From Promethearchaeota archaeon (GTDB lineage: Archaea > Asgardarchaeota > Lokiarchaeia > Helarchaeales > RDOG01), in contig RDOG01000007.1 in the NCBI GenBank assembly GCA_011365055.1, positions 56,181 through 120,180 of the forward strand: DNA of 64,000 nucleotides, in the 5' to 3' direction. The notes beneath the pieces were generated by a model that made no database searches, was not told the DNA's origin, and saw only the letters and a list, made by a program, of their open reading frames with translations. The translations under genes were made by a program, and so were the position numbers. Numbering within the stretch: position 1 is the first letter of the stretch; the number at the start of each line of letters is the position of its first letter. This document shows, piece by piece, positions 55,017-64,000 of the stretch.

Positions 55017-55417
55017 TATTTAACCCACTTCAAACCCTCAGTAGTTAGACACTTTTAACAATGTAGTGGTATTGGGTGTATAATAATTCGATAAATATCT
55101 CTTATGTATTTCGTTCTATTTTTTAAAAAGAATTAAAATCTGAATAAAACTAACCTATCATTAATCTGATCATTAATCTAATATTTCTATAAGATTTACA
55201 CATTTAAATTATAGATAAATGTAATCTATATATAAAAAATCTATAAAAAACTAAAATATGAAATAAAATTAGGAATAAAATGCACTTTAAGCTGAAATAT
55301 GGATTAATTTTATTGGTTCATGTTCATTATTTCATCAAAAGAAATAAAATAATTTATTAGCTTTAAATGGTTATTCAATTAGCTGAACAAGAAATAATTC
55401 GAATAGTCGGATATAAA
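55017..55417. other. Non-coding region, about 400 bases
   Basis: It holds divergent promoters for the histidine kinase and the FAD-dependent reductase. A short motif ATGAAATAAAATTAG occurs here (about 55258) and again near 54127. Nothing else was seen. Confidence 0.4.
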
Positions 55418-57073
55418 ATGATAAAAGAATATGATGTAATAGTGGTAGGTGCTGGTTTTGGTGGACCTGTTGCAGCAAAAAAGTGTGCGGAAGCGGGTTT
55501 AAAGACGCTTATGATTGAACGTTCTAAAAATGTTGGTGATAAAGTTGTTTCAGGTTTGACTATTCCCTTTTACGGTTTTTTATTTGGACCCGCATTTATA
55601 AGAGATGGTAATCCTCCTTTTGAAAGACCAGCCGATGGTATTATTAATTACATAATAACCGATATAGAAAAAGAAGAAATGGAAATAGATGATTCTTTAA
55701 TCCTGCCAAAACCTCTCTCCCCAATAATAGCATTTGGTTATAATACTTATTGTAAACCATTTTGCGAATGGGAAGCTAAACAAGCAGTCAAATCAGGTGT
55801 AGAGTTAAAAACTTCAACAACCGTTATTGATTTCTTAAAAGAAGGCGATTATATTATTGGTATAGTCACAGACAAAGGAGAAACATTTAAATCGAAAATA
55901 GTGATTAATGCTGAAGGATCACAGGGTTTATTGTCTATAAAGGCAGGAATTCGAGATAAGTACCCTCCTGAGGCGATATCGTTAGCCGATACTTATGATT
56001 ATGTTATTCCAAAAAAAGCAGTTGATCGAATTTTTGGATATACAAGTAGATTTTGTTGGGGGTGGGATGAACAGAAAATAGCACCTCCTTTAGGTTATGG
56101 CAATGGGCTTATGGTTTGGCCCTATAGAAATAGCATCCACTTCATGCAAGATCAATGCTTGAGTTTAGGTGAAGGAAAAGTTCCAAACTTAAATAAATTA
56201 TTCGATATCTATCATAAAAACATTACAAATATATCTTGGTGGAGAAATGGAGTAGCACCCTTTATCAAGCTACGAGCAAGGTTGTGGGAAGGTTTTGAAA
56301 TATATGTGGGTCTTGATAAAAAGTTGCGGAATTTCCACAATTTTACCGATGGAATGATCCTGATCGGTGATGCCGCAGGACTCGAGAGCACCGAATTATG
56401 CGACGGTGTTCCTGCAGCCTGGTATTCTGCTGAAATCGCTGCGGATATAGCTATTGAAGCAATAAAGATCAATGATATGTCAAAAATTTTTTTAAAGAAA
56501 TATAATGAGAAGATTAAAGCACATCCCATAATTCAATGGTCAATTTCAGGGACGAATAGATATAATTTACGAATAGCTCAAAAAGAACATGATGAAAAAA
56601 AACTGAAAAAATATATTCATGATGGTTGGGGTCTTGGTGCACTCACTCATTTCATGACTCCTCTACTTAAAACAGTTATATTGTATGTTAAGGAAGAGGA
56701 AAACATCCTATCAAAATGGATAAAAATGTATTTCAGATACTTTCAAAATTGGCTTTATGAAAGTTATGGTGATTCCGTAAAGATTAGACACAAGAATAAA
56801 ACTTCTAGAGGCTCAAGGCTCTTCGACTTCATTTTTAGAGTTTCAACGAGAATGATGGATTCCATGTCCATGATGTTAAGAAGACTAATTAATCGGTTTG
56901 AACCAATGGTAAATTATTTCATTGATAGAGCAAATATTTTTATGAAAAAAATTCTTCGCGTGGTAGAACCTTTTTATTTGAGGTTGAATAGGCTCCTAAA
57001 ACCTGTCACTGAACAACTAAGTCAAAAATTGATTGATTATGTAGAACAAGCAAATCCTAAGATTTTTGTATGA
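55418..57073 (+). CDS. FixC / geranylgeranyl-reductase-like FAD oxidoreductase
   Basis: About 551 residues. The FAD-binding GxGxxG reads YDVIVVGAGFGGPVAAKK, and DGMILIGDAAGLESTELCDG is the second FAD motif. This family includes archaeal geranylgeranyl reductases, which saturate lipid chains, and FixC-like electron-transfer flavoprotein oxidoreductases. The FixX-like ferredoxin eight bases downstream makes the electron-transfer role attractive. About 110 C-terminal residues beyond the family norm form amphipathic helices (MMDSMSMMLRRLINRF), perhaps a membrane contact. ATG 55418 gives the normal N-terminus; 55367 would add 17 residues. Confidence 0.8.
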   Translation: MIKEYDVIVVGAGFGGPVAAKKCAEAGLKTLMIERSKNVGDKVVSGLTIPFYGFLFGPAFIRDGNPPFERPADGIINYIITDIEKEEMEIDDSLILPKPLSPIIAFGYNTYCKPFCEWEAKQAVKSGVELKTSTTVIDFLKEGDYIIGIVTDKGETFKSKIVINAEGSQGLLSIKAGIRDKYPPEAISLADTYDYVIPKKAVDRIFGYTSRFCWGWDEQKIAPPLGYGNGLMVWPYRNSIHFMQDQCLSLGEGKVPNLNKLFDIYHKNITNISWWRNGVAPFIKLRARLWEGFEIYVGLDKKLRNFHNFTDGMILIGDAAGLESTELCDGVPAAWYSAEIAADIAIEAIKINDMSKIFLKKYNEKIKAHPIIQWSISGTNRYNLRIAQKEHDEKKLKKYIHDGWGLGALTHFMTPLLKTVILYVKEEENILSKWIKMYFRYFQNWLYESYGDSVKIRHKNKTSRGSRLFDFIFRVSTRMMDSMSMMLRRLINRFEPMVNYFIDRANIFMKKILRVVEPFYLRLNRLLKPVTEQLSQKLIDYVEQANPKIFV

Positions 57074-57081
57074 GGAGGTAA

Positions 57082-57360
57082 ATGATATTAATGGTTCGGA
57101 TTTCTAAAAAATTTCCAGGAATTGAATGGATAGAAGGAACGAGCGATCACGTAAAAATAATCCAGGAAAAATGCACTGGGTGTGCAAATTGTGTTAAAGT
57201 TTGTCTAGCTGGGTGTTTCGAAATCAAACAGAAAAAAGCTACCATCAAAAGTCTTGATGAGTGTATGGAATGTGCTGCCTGTTGGTACGTGTGTAATGAG
57301 AAGGCAATAGATTTCAATTGGCCTGCAGGAGGAACGGGTTATAAAAGTGAGTGGGGTTAA
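57082..57360 (+). CDS. FixX-like ferredoxin
   Basis: A 92-residue protein with cluster motifs CTGCANCVKVCLAGCF and CMECAACWYVCN. The residue after the last cysteine is not Pro in either motif, which is usual for FixX-type proteins. It should pass electrons to or from the flavoprotein encoded eight bases upstream. GGAGGT precedes ATG 57082; ATG 57091 is also possible. Confidence 0.82.
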   Translation: MILMVRISKKFPGIEWIEGTSDHVKIIQEKCTGCANCVKVCLAGCFEIKQKKATIKSLDECMECAACWYVCNEKAIDFNWPAGGTGYKSEWG

Positions 57361-57842
57361 AAACAAGGCAGTCAATAATTAAAGTAATATAGTTAAAATC
57401 CTGAATATAATATAATTTTTCCTATAGGGCGTGTTTATATACGTCGTGTACGTAAAGTAACTTGCTGTTTCCCACTATGACTATAATAAATCTCCAAATT
57501 TCCGATAACTTAGAAAAAGTTAAATTGAGGATAATGCAGAAACTTAACATAACCTAAATTTGTCGAACTATATTTGAATACTGATTAGAGAGAATAAAAA
57601 AGCTCTTGACAAATCGCTGGATCTTATAGATAAATATTAGGATAGGACGTAGCTGCAAAAGACATTGAGGTCAAAAACACTGAAGTAGCAATTTTGAAAA
57701 GAAAAGTTCAACTACCGATAGATATTATAAAAAAAATTGAAATATTAACAGAATATTTCAAAATCCGAAGTTATTTTAACCGTAATTTAGTGCTAATTGA
57801 CGTTTTTTATATGAAAAAAAATTTAAATATTTGCTTAATTAA
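57361..57842. other. Non-coding region, 482 bases
   Basis: No gene was identified. The end of the region contains a short open stretch beginning LKRKVQLPIDIIKKIEILTE near 57695-57780 that looks like protein-coding remains, perhaps of a transposase, but it has no clear family. Confidence 0.35.
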
Positions 57843-58406
57843 ATGTTCGTTATGACAAAATCTCCGGAACCTAAAAACAAGCTGAGTTTATTAAAGAATC
57901 TATCTTTTTTAATAGAAACTATCTATATCATAATCATTATTGTTATAACTATAATGATTTTACTAGATATAATTGACACGGGGTTTTTCGTGGGTCAACT
58001 TCGCTTTTCTCATTGGATGGGAATATTTGGAGCTATTTTTATGCTCGTTTTTCCTCCTATATTTTATATACTAAAGCGCCGGCGTCCCAATCAATACAAA
58101 ATCTGGATGAACATCCACATTTTCGGTTTTACCACTTCTTTTCTGTTGGTATCCATTCATATTGGCGGACAACTTAGTCGCCCATTACCGTTTTATCCCG
58201 ATCTAGGCGGAGGATTAGCTCTTTATATTATAGTAGCTCTCTTAGTTGCTACAGGTTATTTACAGAGATATCGTCCCATTAGATTGAAAGGCAAAGATAA
58301 ACCCCAATCTCACATACACAAGTCACTTCACATTGGTCTTTTGAGTGGTTTATACATCGTATTGATCGTGCATTTCGTGATAAACTGGATAAACACGTTC
58401 AACTGA
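57843..58406 (+). CDS. Cytochrome-b-like membrane protein
   Basis: A 187-residue protein with four to five membrane helices. Histidines sit in or near helices (HWMGIFG, MNIHIFGF, VSIHIGG, HKSLHIG, LIVHFVI) in the paired way of b-type haem-binding helices. It may be a haem-b membrane electron carrier working with the FixC/FixX-like pair upstream (480 bases away). The haem assignment is inferred from residue placement only. Confidence 0.55.
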   Translation: MFVMTKSPEPKNKLSLLKNLSFLIETIYIIIIIVITIMILLDIIDTGFFVGQLRFSHWMGIFGAIFMLVFPPIFYILKRRRPNQYKIWMNIHIFGFTTSFLLVSIHIGGQLSRPLPFYPDLGGGLALYIIVALLVATGYLQRYRPIRLKGKDKPQSHIHKSLHIGLLSGLYIVLIVHFVINWINTFN

Positions 58407-58758
58407 CAATTATAGTGAATAACCTCAGACTGATAAAAATTTAGGGAAAAAAGATTGATTTATTGATCAGTATCAACAAATAGGATGCCTATTTCACCCC
58501 ATTCTATTTAGAAGTATTGACCAACTTTGAATACTATATGATGATCTACTCTGATCCCCTTCGACATCGCCAAATAATGTATATGACAAAAGTAGATACA
58601 TTAGTAATATAAGACAAATTATATTCCATTTGATTAAAATAAATTCTGTTTATTGTAATTTTATTCGACTTTAGATTAAAGTATAAATATTAATACAAGT
58701 ATTTCTTTTAAAAATAATATTATAAAATTGACTTATTAAAATCGAAAAATAATAGTAA
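58407..58758. other. Non-coding region, 352 bases
   Basis: AT-rich sequence with no recognised gene, RNA or repeat; presumably contains the promoter for the gene at 58759. Confidence 0.4.
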
Positions 58759-59289
58759 ATGGATGTTTTAGCATTGGTATATTGGCCTAAAGCTTGTGTT
58801 GGATGTGGTGAAACTGATCCTAATAAATTAAATCGTCATGATTATGAATACCGTAATAGTGTTTTAGTTGGTTCCAGTTATAGTTATGGTTATCGCACAA
58901 ATCAATATTCCGTTACTACTCTCGGCGTTGATACGTGGGTATGCAATAATTGCAAAACAAAAGCAAGAATACGTTATTTACTTGGTTTATCATTGTTATT
59001 AATTCACATGTTCATCGCTATTGGGGTTGTCGCTGGGATTGTGGCTGCTGAAGTGGATTTTGGTGATGCTAATGTTATCATGATCATAATTGGGACGCTT
59101 TGGATTATGGCTGGAATAATTTTTCCTATTCTATGGTTATTTACTCGAATTAATCCTGCAAAGCATTACCATAAAGTTCGAAAAAGGGGCTCAAGATTTG
59201 CATTTACATTTCGGAACCAAGAATTTCTACGAATTTTTGAGAAAATAAATCCTGGAGAAATTATTAAATATTCTTCTTGGTTCCCCTAA
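58759..59289 (+). CDS. Zinc-binding N-terminus plus two-helix membrane protein
   Basis: A 176-residue protein. CVGCGE and CNNCK are about 50 residues apart and probably bind zinc, with a Tyr/Ser-rich stretch between. Two membrane helices lie at about 75-97 and 103-128, followed by a basic segment and a soluble C-terminal part (FAFTFRNQEFLRIFEKI). Archaeal and bacterial proteins of this layout have no known role. Confidence 0.65.
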   Translation: MDVLALVYWPKACVGCGETDPNKLNRHDYEYRNSVLVGSSYSYGYRTNQYSVTTLGVDTWVCNNCKTKARIRYLLGLSLLLIHMFIAIGVVAGIVAAEVDFGDANVIMIIIGTLWIMAGIIFPILWLFTRINPAKHYHKVRKRGSRFAFTFRNQEFLRIFEKINPGEIIKYSSWFP

Positions 59290-59624
59290 TCGTATTTATC
59301 CAAAAAAGTAGTGATTCTAATATTTCAATAAAAAAGTTATTAGAACAAATTTTCCCTATTTTATTATTAATGTTCTTTAGAAAATATATTTCCCTAAGTA
59401 ATAAATTCAAATTTACAAATTTTAAGAATCCTCATTTAAATTATTTATAAAATATCTAATTCCTTATAATCTCACTTTCCTTGATCCTTGAGGATTCTTC
59501 AATGTAAAAAATTAGTCGAGTTCTGTTTAAAAAAGTAAAAAATATTGTTTTTTAAATCATCACAAATTCTATTTGTTCTAATTATATGATTGGAATATAT
59601 TAAAACTTAAGGGAAGGTGATTTA
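59290..59624. other. Non-coding region, 335 bases
   Basis: AT-rich sequence; no feature recognised apart from the ribosome site GGTGA at 59616-59620 before the next gene. Confidence 0.4.
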
Positions 59625-60473
59625 TTGGTTGAATTAGAAAAATCTGAGATCGCTATGATCTGTTTGTTAGCATTTTCTGCAGTATTTTTTGTCATTTCAC
59701 GCATATTTACAGAGATATCTAGTCTAGCTACGATTGTTCAAGTGATGACTTTCTTTTGCTTCACGTTAATTCATGGCACGAAAACATTAGGTGCAAAAAA
59801 TTTAGTTGTTTTTATAATAATTGCTTATTTGTTTTCAATGCTTATGGAAACTTTAGGCGCATTTGGACTATTCTATCCTTTTTGTTATTGGATATACGCT
59901 AACAAATTGGGACCTATGTTTCTTGGAAAAGTACCCTACTTGATTCCATTGACATGGCTTACGTTTTTATACTGTGCTCTTTCAATGAGTAATATCATAT
60001 GTAATAGAATTAAGACAAATCCTGACGATCTTGGTAAATTAGATAAACAACAAACTCCAATACTCTTGATATCAAGCTTTATAGGCTCGCTTATAATGAC
60101 TGCATGGGATTTAATTAATGATCCGACAATGGTTGCTAGAGGATACTGGACATGGCCACTTGGCGGCGAATTTTATGGAATTCCCATAGGTAATTATGTC
60201 TTTTGGATCATTACATCCTTTGGGGTCTTTGTATTATTTAACCTCTATTTGGGACTCGTTGGCAAGAATCAAGTTTTTTATAAAAAACAAGATAACGAAA
60301 GATCTCTTACGACTTTATGGATGGCAGCTCCCTATCTCATGCTTTTTATTATCCAAAGTGTAACAGCTTTACAAATTGGAGTTGTTTATGCAATTTCGTG
60401 GGCGGCAATCGGGATGGGTGCATCGGTCGTTGTAACCATAATTCGATTTTTTCAATTGAAAAAATCAAACTAA
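59625..60473 (+). CDS. CruF/DUF422-like carotenoid-type membrane protein
   Basis: A 282-residue protein with seven to eight membrane helices. FSMLMETLGAFGLFYPFCYWIYANKLGP, then VPYLIPLTWL, a conserved TAWDLINDPTMVARGYWTWPLGGEFYGIPIGNY stretch match DUF422. This family includes bisanhydrobacterioruberin hydratase and CruF, which hydrate C50/C40 carotenoid ends. No phytoene synthase or desaturase is near, so the substrate in this organism is uncertain. It starts at TTG 59625 with GGTGA four bases upstream. Confidence 0.8.
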   Translation: MVELEKSEIAMICLLAFSAVFFVISRIFTEISSLATIVQVMTFFCFTLIHGTKTLGAKNLVVFIIIAYLFSMLMETLGAFGLFYPFCYWIYANKLGPMFLGKVPYLIPLTWLTFLYCALSMSNIICNRIKTNPDDLGKLDKQQTPILLISSFIGSLIMTAWDLINDPTMVARGYWTWPLGGEFYGIPIGNYVFWIITSFGVFVLFNLYLGLVGKNQVFYKKQDNERSLTTLWMAAPYLMLFIIQSVTALQIGVVYAISWAAIGMGASVVVTIIRFFQLKKSN

Positions 60474-60584
60474 TTTTTTTATTTTTTATTTTTTGGAATT
60501 TTTTGATTGATTTAACCGTTGCAATATTATTATCGTATTCTTTAAAATTACTGAAAAAATTAAATCTAAAAAAAAGATAGTAAA

Positions 60585-61778
60585 ATGATGTTAAAAAAAG
60601 AGTTCGAGTTGGTCTTTAGCCCCAAAAAAATTGGGAGCGTCTCAATCCCTAATCGACTGGTGAGATCTGCCACGTACGAGTGCCGAGCCATGCCTTCGGG
60701 CGAGGTTACTGATTCTTTGATTAGATTTTATGAAGAATTAGGACAAGGAGGAAGTGGTTTGGTAATTACGGGCATGACTTACGTGAGAGAAGATGGTAGA
60801 CCAACTCCAAAAATGGTGGCAAATGATTCTGATGATAAGATTTATGGTTTATCAAGAATCACTGGCGCATTTCATGATGCAACCAAAGAACTTGGTTACA
60901 ATTCCAAGATATTTCTTCAAATAGGTCATTGCGGAAGGGAAGCAGGTCCTCATGGCTGGGATGGTCCGTTGATTTCCTCATCTGCTATCGAAGATAAAGT
61001 AATCAAGAGAATACCAAAAGAATTGACAATTACAGAAATAAATAATATCTCAAGATTATTTGCAGAAGCCACGTTAAGAGCGAAAAAAGCTGGTTTTGAT
61101 GGTGTTCAATACCACGGAGCTCATGGTTATTTAATAACGCAATTTTATTCACCCTATATGAATAAAAGGAATGACAAATTTGGTGGATCTACTGAAAATA
61201 GGGCAAAATTTTCTCTACAAATCATAAAAAATTCGCGTGCTCTTGTTGGAAATTCATATCCAATCTGTATGAAAATGAATGGAAGCGATAGAATTTCAAG
61301 CGGATTACAAGTAAATGAGGCTTCAAAGTTAGCAAAAATTTTTGAAAAGGCAGGATATGACTCATTAGAAATTAGTTCTTATATATGGGAAGCTGGAATG
61401 CTCGAAAATGTCATTTCACTTCCTCCTGAGGCGAGACGCAATGTTAGAAAACGTAATATCGAAGCATATAACTTAGATCTTGCCATTCAAATTAAAAACG
61501 AATTAAAAATCCCCGTCATGGTCGTTGGTGGAATCTATAGATTTGAAAACGTTAGCAATATTTTATTAACAACCAACATTGACTTTTGTGCTTTTTCACG
61601 TCCATTGATTGCTCAACCAAATCTACCAAGAATATGGATGGACTGGAAAAAAGGTAGTCCTTATCCAGAGGCAGAATGTATTCATTGTAATTTATGCACG
61701 CGAGACTTTTTAATTAAAGGAAATAATTGTCCAGGCATAAGATGTATTAAAAAAGAGCGATCTGAACAAAAAAAATAA
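60585..61778 (+). CDS. NADH:flavin oxidoreductase (old yellow enzyme family)
   Basis: A 397-residue FMN TIM-barrel enzyme: PNRLVRSATYE, GLVITGMTYV, FLQIGHCGREA, GVQYHGAHGYLITQFYSPYMNKRNDKFGGSTENRAKF and VVGGI. The C-terminus has CIHCNLCTRD and CPGIRC, five cysteines that could hold an iron-sulfur cluster as in dienoyl-CoA reductases, although the NADH/FAD domain of those enzymes is missing. It reduces activated C=C bonds in unknown substrates. It follows the CruF-like gene by 110 bases on the same strand. Confidence 0.87.
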   Translation: MMLKKEFELVFSPKKIGSVSIPNRLVRSATYECRAMPSGEVTDSLIRFYEELGQGGSGLVITGMTYVREDGRPTPKMVANDSDDKIYGLSRITGAFHDATKELGYNSKIFLQIGHCGREAGPHGWDGPLISSSAIEDKVIKRIPKELTITEINNISRLFAEATLRAKKAGFDGVQYHGAHGYLITQFYSPYMNKRNDKFGGSTENRAKFSLQIIKNSRALVGNSYPICMKMNGSDRISSGLQVNEASKLAKIFEKAGYDSLEISSYIWEAGMLENVISLPPEARRNVRKRNIEAYNLDLAIQIKNELKIPVMVVGGIYRFENVSNILLTTNIDFCAFSRPLIAQPNLPRIWMDWKKGSPYPEAECIHCNLCTRDFLIKGNNCPGIRCIKKERSEQKK

Positions 61779-62101
61779 GCTTAATTGTAAAAACTTCAAA
61801 TTTTCAAGTTCTTAACTTCATTAGAAGTTAAGAAAATTCTTAAAATTTTTCTTTCATTTTTCAAAAATTATTATTGATTTCTAAATAATTTTCAACAATT
61901 TTTTAGTTATTTAGATAATTTTTCGTCGAAAATACATTCATATTCCTATTTAAATTAAATTTTGCTTTTTTATAATGAAATCTTTTATTAAATTCATTAT
62001 TTAAATTCATTAGAATAAAAAAATAAACTTAAAAAAAAAAAAAAATTAGGTCTTTCTAATCTAGATATGTTAATATATGAAATTGGATAGACTTTTTAAT
62101 C
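61779..62101. other. Non-coding region, 323 bases
   Basis: Strongly AT-rich, with an A run near 62030-62045. It should contain the promoter of the secreted protein gene; nothing else was seen. Confidence 0.4.
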
Positions 62102-63259
62102 ATGTCTAGGTCAAGAATTTTCAATTATACCATTCTTTGTCTTATGGTTTTTCTATTGTTTCTAATAATTTTTCCATCCAATATCAGAGTTGTGGTTGCG
62201 GAAGAAGGAAATAAAATTACAACTATAATAGAATCCGGAGAAAAAAATAGCATTCAATGGAAAGTGGAAGATTGGTATTATCCTAAAGGTCTAGAACCTC
62301 TTCCAGATTCTGAAGGAAGCTCTTTATTAAACGGGACGATCTTCTCTATTGAAGGGAGTAATTTTCGTATTATTTTTGATACGGAAGTTAGTAACAAAAC
62401 TAGTACACAAGAAAATTATACGAAGCGTTCTGATCAGATACATTTTCAATCATATGGTCAAGATGACCAATGGCATCAAGCTACACTTAATTTTCGAGGA
62501 TTATGGCTTAAGATAAATTCATCAGTAGAATCAAACGCGGTGTTGCAAGATGATCATGGGGAATTTTTACTTCTTGCTAATTTTAACTATTCAAATATGA
62601 AAATTACCGAACAAAATGATTGCACCATATTTAATTGGAACATAACATATTCTCATTATATTTTAAATAATACAGAAGGAACTCATCCATATTATGGGTC
62701 ATGGATAAATGCTACAATTTATAAAATGTTTTATCTTAATGTCTCAGAGGATGAAGTTGAATTAAATACCGATTATTTTATGGATATTCACGATTTAAAA
62801 TTAGAAAATGTGGTTTCTGATGCTATTGCTGTCCAATTTGGTCACGTATATATCTGTTCAGAGTATGCGGAAACCAATAATACTGAACGGTTTGGGAACT
62901 ATTATTCTTCTGGAATTAAAACATCAACATTTATTCTTGAAGATAATTATATCACTCATTATAATGATTCATCTTCTGAAGAAAAAACAGTAAATTCCCT
63001 AATAATAAATGATGCTACAATAAATGGCCAAGAAGAATTGACTGATTTCTGGCATTTTTTTATTTGGTTCAATCCTATTGGTGAAAACGTTACCCGAATC
63101 GATTATGATCCAAAGATCAAGATGTTCATTCATCCTATCAGTTCTTCGAATCCTCCTCCCATTCCAGGATTTTCAGCGGGAATCATTTTTACAGCATTCG
63201 GTATAATAGGTATATTTTATTTTCTTTATAGAAAAAAGGTCAAGGTAACAATAATCTAG
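62102..63259 (+). CDS. Secreted, membrane-anchored glycoprotein-like protein
   Basis: A 385-residue protein. A signal peptide (about 1-33) ends near VVVAEE. The exported part is beta-rich with many N-glycosylation sequons (for example NGT, NKT, NYT, NNT, NVS, NDS, NVT). The C-terminus has PPPIPGF, a hydrophobic helix of about 20 residues and a basic tail (YRKKVKV). PGF plus helix plus basic end matches archaeal C-terminal sorting/anchor signals. The function of the exported domain is unknown. Confidence 0.75.
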   Translation: MSRSRIFNYTILCLMVFLLFLIIFPSNIRVVVAEEGNKITTIIESGEKNSIQWKVEDWYYPKGLEPLPDSEGSSLLNGTIFSIEGSNFRIIFDTEVSNKTSTQENYTKRSDQIHFQSYGQDDQWHQATLNFRGLWLKINSSVESNAVLQDDHGEFLLLANFNYSNMKITEQNDCTIFNWNITYSHYILNNTEGTHPYYGSWINATIYKMFYLNVSEDEVELNTDYFMDIHDLKLENVVSDAIAVQFGHVYICSEYAETNNTERFGNYYSSGIKTSTFILEDNYITHYNDSSSEEKTVNSLIINDATINGQEELTDFWHFFIWFNPIGENVTRIDYDPKIKMFIHPISSSNPPPIPGFSAGIIFTAFGIIGIFYFLYRKKVKVTII

Positions 63260-63771
63260 GAGTACGTGTTAAACATCAAATCTAAACTTCTTCTTTTTTT
63301 ATTTTGATTAATTATGAAATGAATAGACCAAAATCTCATTTTAAATTCCACGTTTTGATAATAATTAAGATAAAATAGAATTAATTTATGATTTTCTATC
63401 CAAATCCTTAGTTCTTGATGATGGAAATAAGTTGTATAAAAATTATAAGAAGCCTTTTCATTAGATTAATTTCTTTAATGATAAATGCTACAAATCTAAA
63501 TTTCAGCAGGTTCTTGCATAATTCCTAAATATATGGATTGAGATTATGGAGCTAAATATTACATTATTTGATTGATTAGTTCTCCTATTTTCAAAGTATT
63601 TATTGGGAGGTTATATCATATCTTAGTAAAATTAAGAAATATATTTATTTTATATACCACTACATTTTATTACTTTTGGTTCATTTTTAATTAAGGAAAG
63701 AGAACATACAGTTCTATGAAAGAAAATATGAGGATCATTTTAATTATAAAACGAATAAATGGTTGTTTTAA
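63260..63771. other. Non-coding region, 512 bases
   Basis: AT-rich, no recognised gene or RNA; presumably holds the terminator of the secreted protein gene and the promoter of the gene at 63772. Confidence 0.4.
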
Positions 63772-64000
63772 ATGAAGGAAATAAAAAATTTAATTGAAAA
63801 CTATAATAATCATGAAATATTAATAAAATCTTTAAAGAAAAACGGTATTAAGATATTTGGTAATTTTTGCAATTATATTCCTGAAGAAATAATACATGCG
63901 GCAGGAATACATTCAATGCGGTTAACTCATGGATTGCAATCATCATCGGCAGATGATTATATTTCCATTAACGTGTGTCCTATTATCAGAAGTTTTTATG
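63772..64000 (+). CDS. 2-hydroxyacyl-CoA dehydratase (D-component) family protein, 5' part
   Basis: The gene runs off the window after 76 codons. The visible sequence contains IFGNFCNYIPEEIIHAAGIHSMRL and ending CPIIRSFY, the typical start of HgdB/BcrC-like subunits, where the cysteines bind a [4Fe-4S] cluster. These enzymes remove water from 2-hydroxyacyl-CoA or reduce benzoyl-CoA, driven by an ATP-dependent activator. Its partner genes would be beyond the window. Confidence 0.8.
   Translation, partial: MKEIKNLIENYNNHEILIKSLKKNGIKIFGNFCNYIPEEIIHAAGIHSMRLTHGLQSSSADDYISINVCPIIRSFY

Noticed and set aside
57695..57780. Possible transposase fragment
   Set aside because: The short translated stretch looks protein-like but no catalytic residues or terminal inverted repeats were found.
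60317..60580. Open frame extending beyond the CruF-like gene, ending in a hydrophobic segment
   Set aside because: Most of it is an out-of-frame overlap; the last 35 codons might be a remnant but no homology could be recognised.
1..64000. tRNA, rRNA and CRISPR loci
   Set aside because: No tRNA T-loop plus acceptor pairing, rRNA core sequence or regularly spaced repeats were noticed on reading; a covariance-model search was not possible.

Overview
The window is about 30% GC, densely coded, and almost certainly from an Asgard archaeon (Promethearchaeota), most likely a Lokiarchaeia-like lineage. Archaeal core genes are present: ribosomal protein LX/L18a, prefoldin alpha and FtsY in a row, an archaeal-type HisS, ThiL, and a CruF/DUF422-like membrane protein. 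Asgard-type eukaryotic-signature proteins sit alongside them: a three-repeat gelsolin protein, a small GTPase fused behind a longin-like domain, and free-standing longin-like proteins. The assignment comes from reading the protein sequences; no search was run.

Layout. 1-1.0 kb: 3' part of an amidohydrolase (N-acyl-D-amino-acid deacylase type). 1.1-10.6 kb: an accessory, defence-like block. It holds a 1517-residue DUF4011/SF1 helicase with a Vsr-like nuclease and DUF3320, an Eco57I/TaqI-like adenine methyltransferase directly behind it in the same frame, a convergent N4/N6 methyltransferase with permuted motifs, a small unknown protein and a tyrosine recombinase. 10.7-12.7 kb: decayed and intact MFS transporters. 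12.7-15 kb: a peroxiredoxin-like gene and a corrinoid protein/MtbA-like methyltransferase pair. 15-22 kb: hisS, a KorD-like ferredoxin, thiL, a PHP protein, zinc-ribbon-gelsolin and a LeuCD/HacAB-type dehydratase. 22-33.6 kb: B12-type radical SAM protein, GT-C-like membrane protein, coiled-coil protein, acyltransferase, acyl-CoA dehydrogenase, DUF362 protein and a second MtbA-like protein. 33.6-37.3 kb: a longin-domain protein, the longin-GTPase fusion and an unknown protein. 37.9-44.1 kb: HTH regulator plus GH36 alpha-galactosidase, then a zinc ribbon/NrdG-like/nucleotidyltransferase/PHP operon. 44.1-47.5 kb: a tandem paralogue pair, a ferredoxin and the FtsY-prefoldin-LX operon. 47.5-55 kb: an unknown gene with the relic of its tandem copy, a 7TM protein beside a longin protein, an ADP-forming acyl-CoA synthetase subunit, a chemoreceptor-like protein and a histidine kinase. 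55.4-64 kb: FixC/FixX-like redox pair, cytochrome-b-like membrane protein, CruF-like protein, old yellow enzyme, a secreted PGF-anchored protein and the start of a 2-hydroxyacyl-CoA dehydratase subunit.

How the genes may work together. Corrinoid protein, MtbA-like proteins, acyl-CoA dehydrogenase, acyl-CoA synthetase, ferredoxins and the FixC/X pair fit an anaerobic heterotroph using corrinoid C1 transfer and acyl-CoA chemistry. The gelsolin, GTPase and longin proteins belong to the Asgard cytoskeletal and membrane-trafficking-like repertoire. The two most unusual signals are the helicase-nuclease/methyltransferase cluster, a possible restriction-like system, and at least four genes whose conserved N-termini lie upstream of any ATG, GTG or TTG. 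Three of these have a good Shine-Dalgarno motif correctly spaced before an ATT or GTC codon. No tRNA, rRNA, CRISPR array or intact insertion sequence was recognised.
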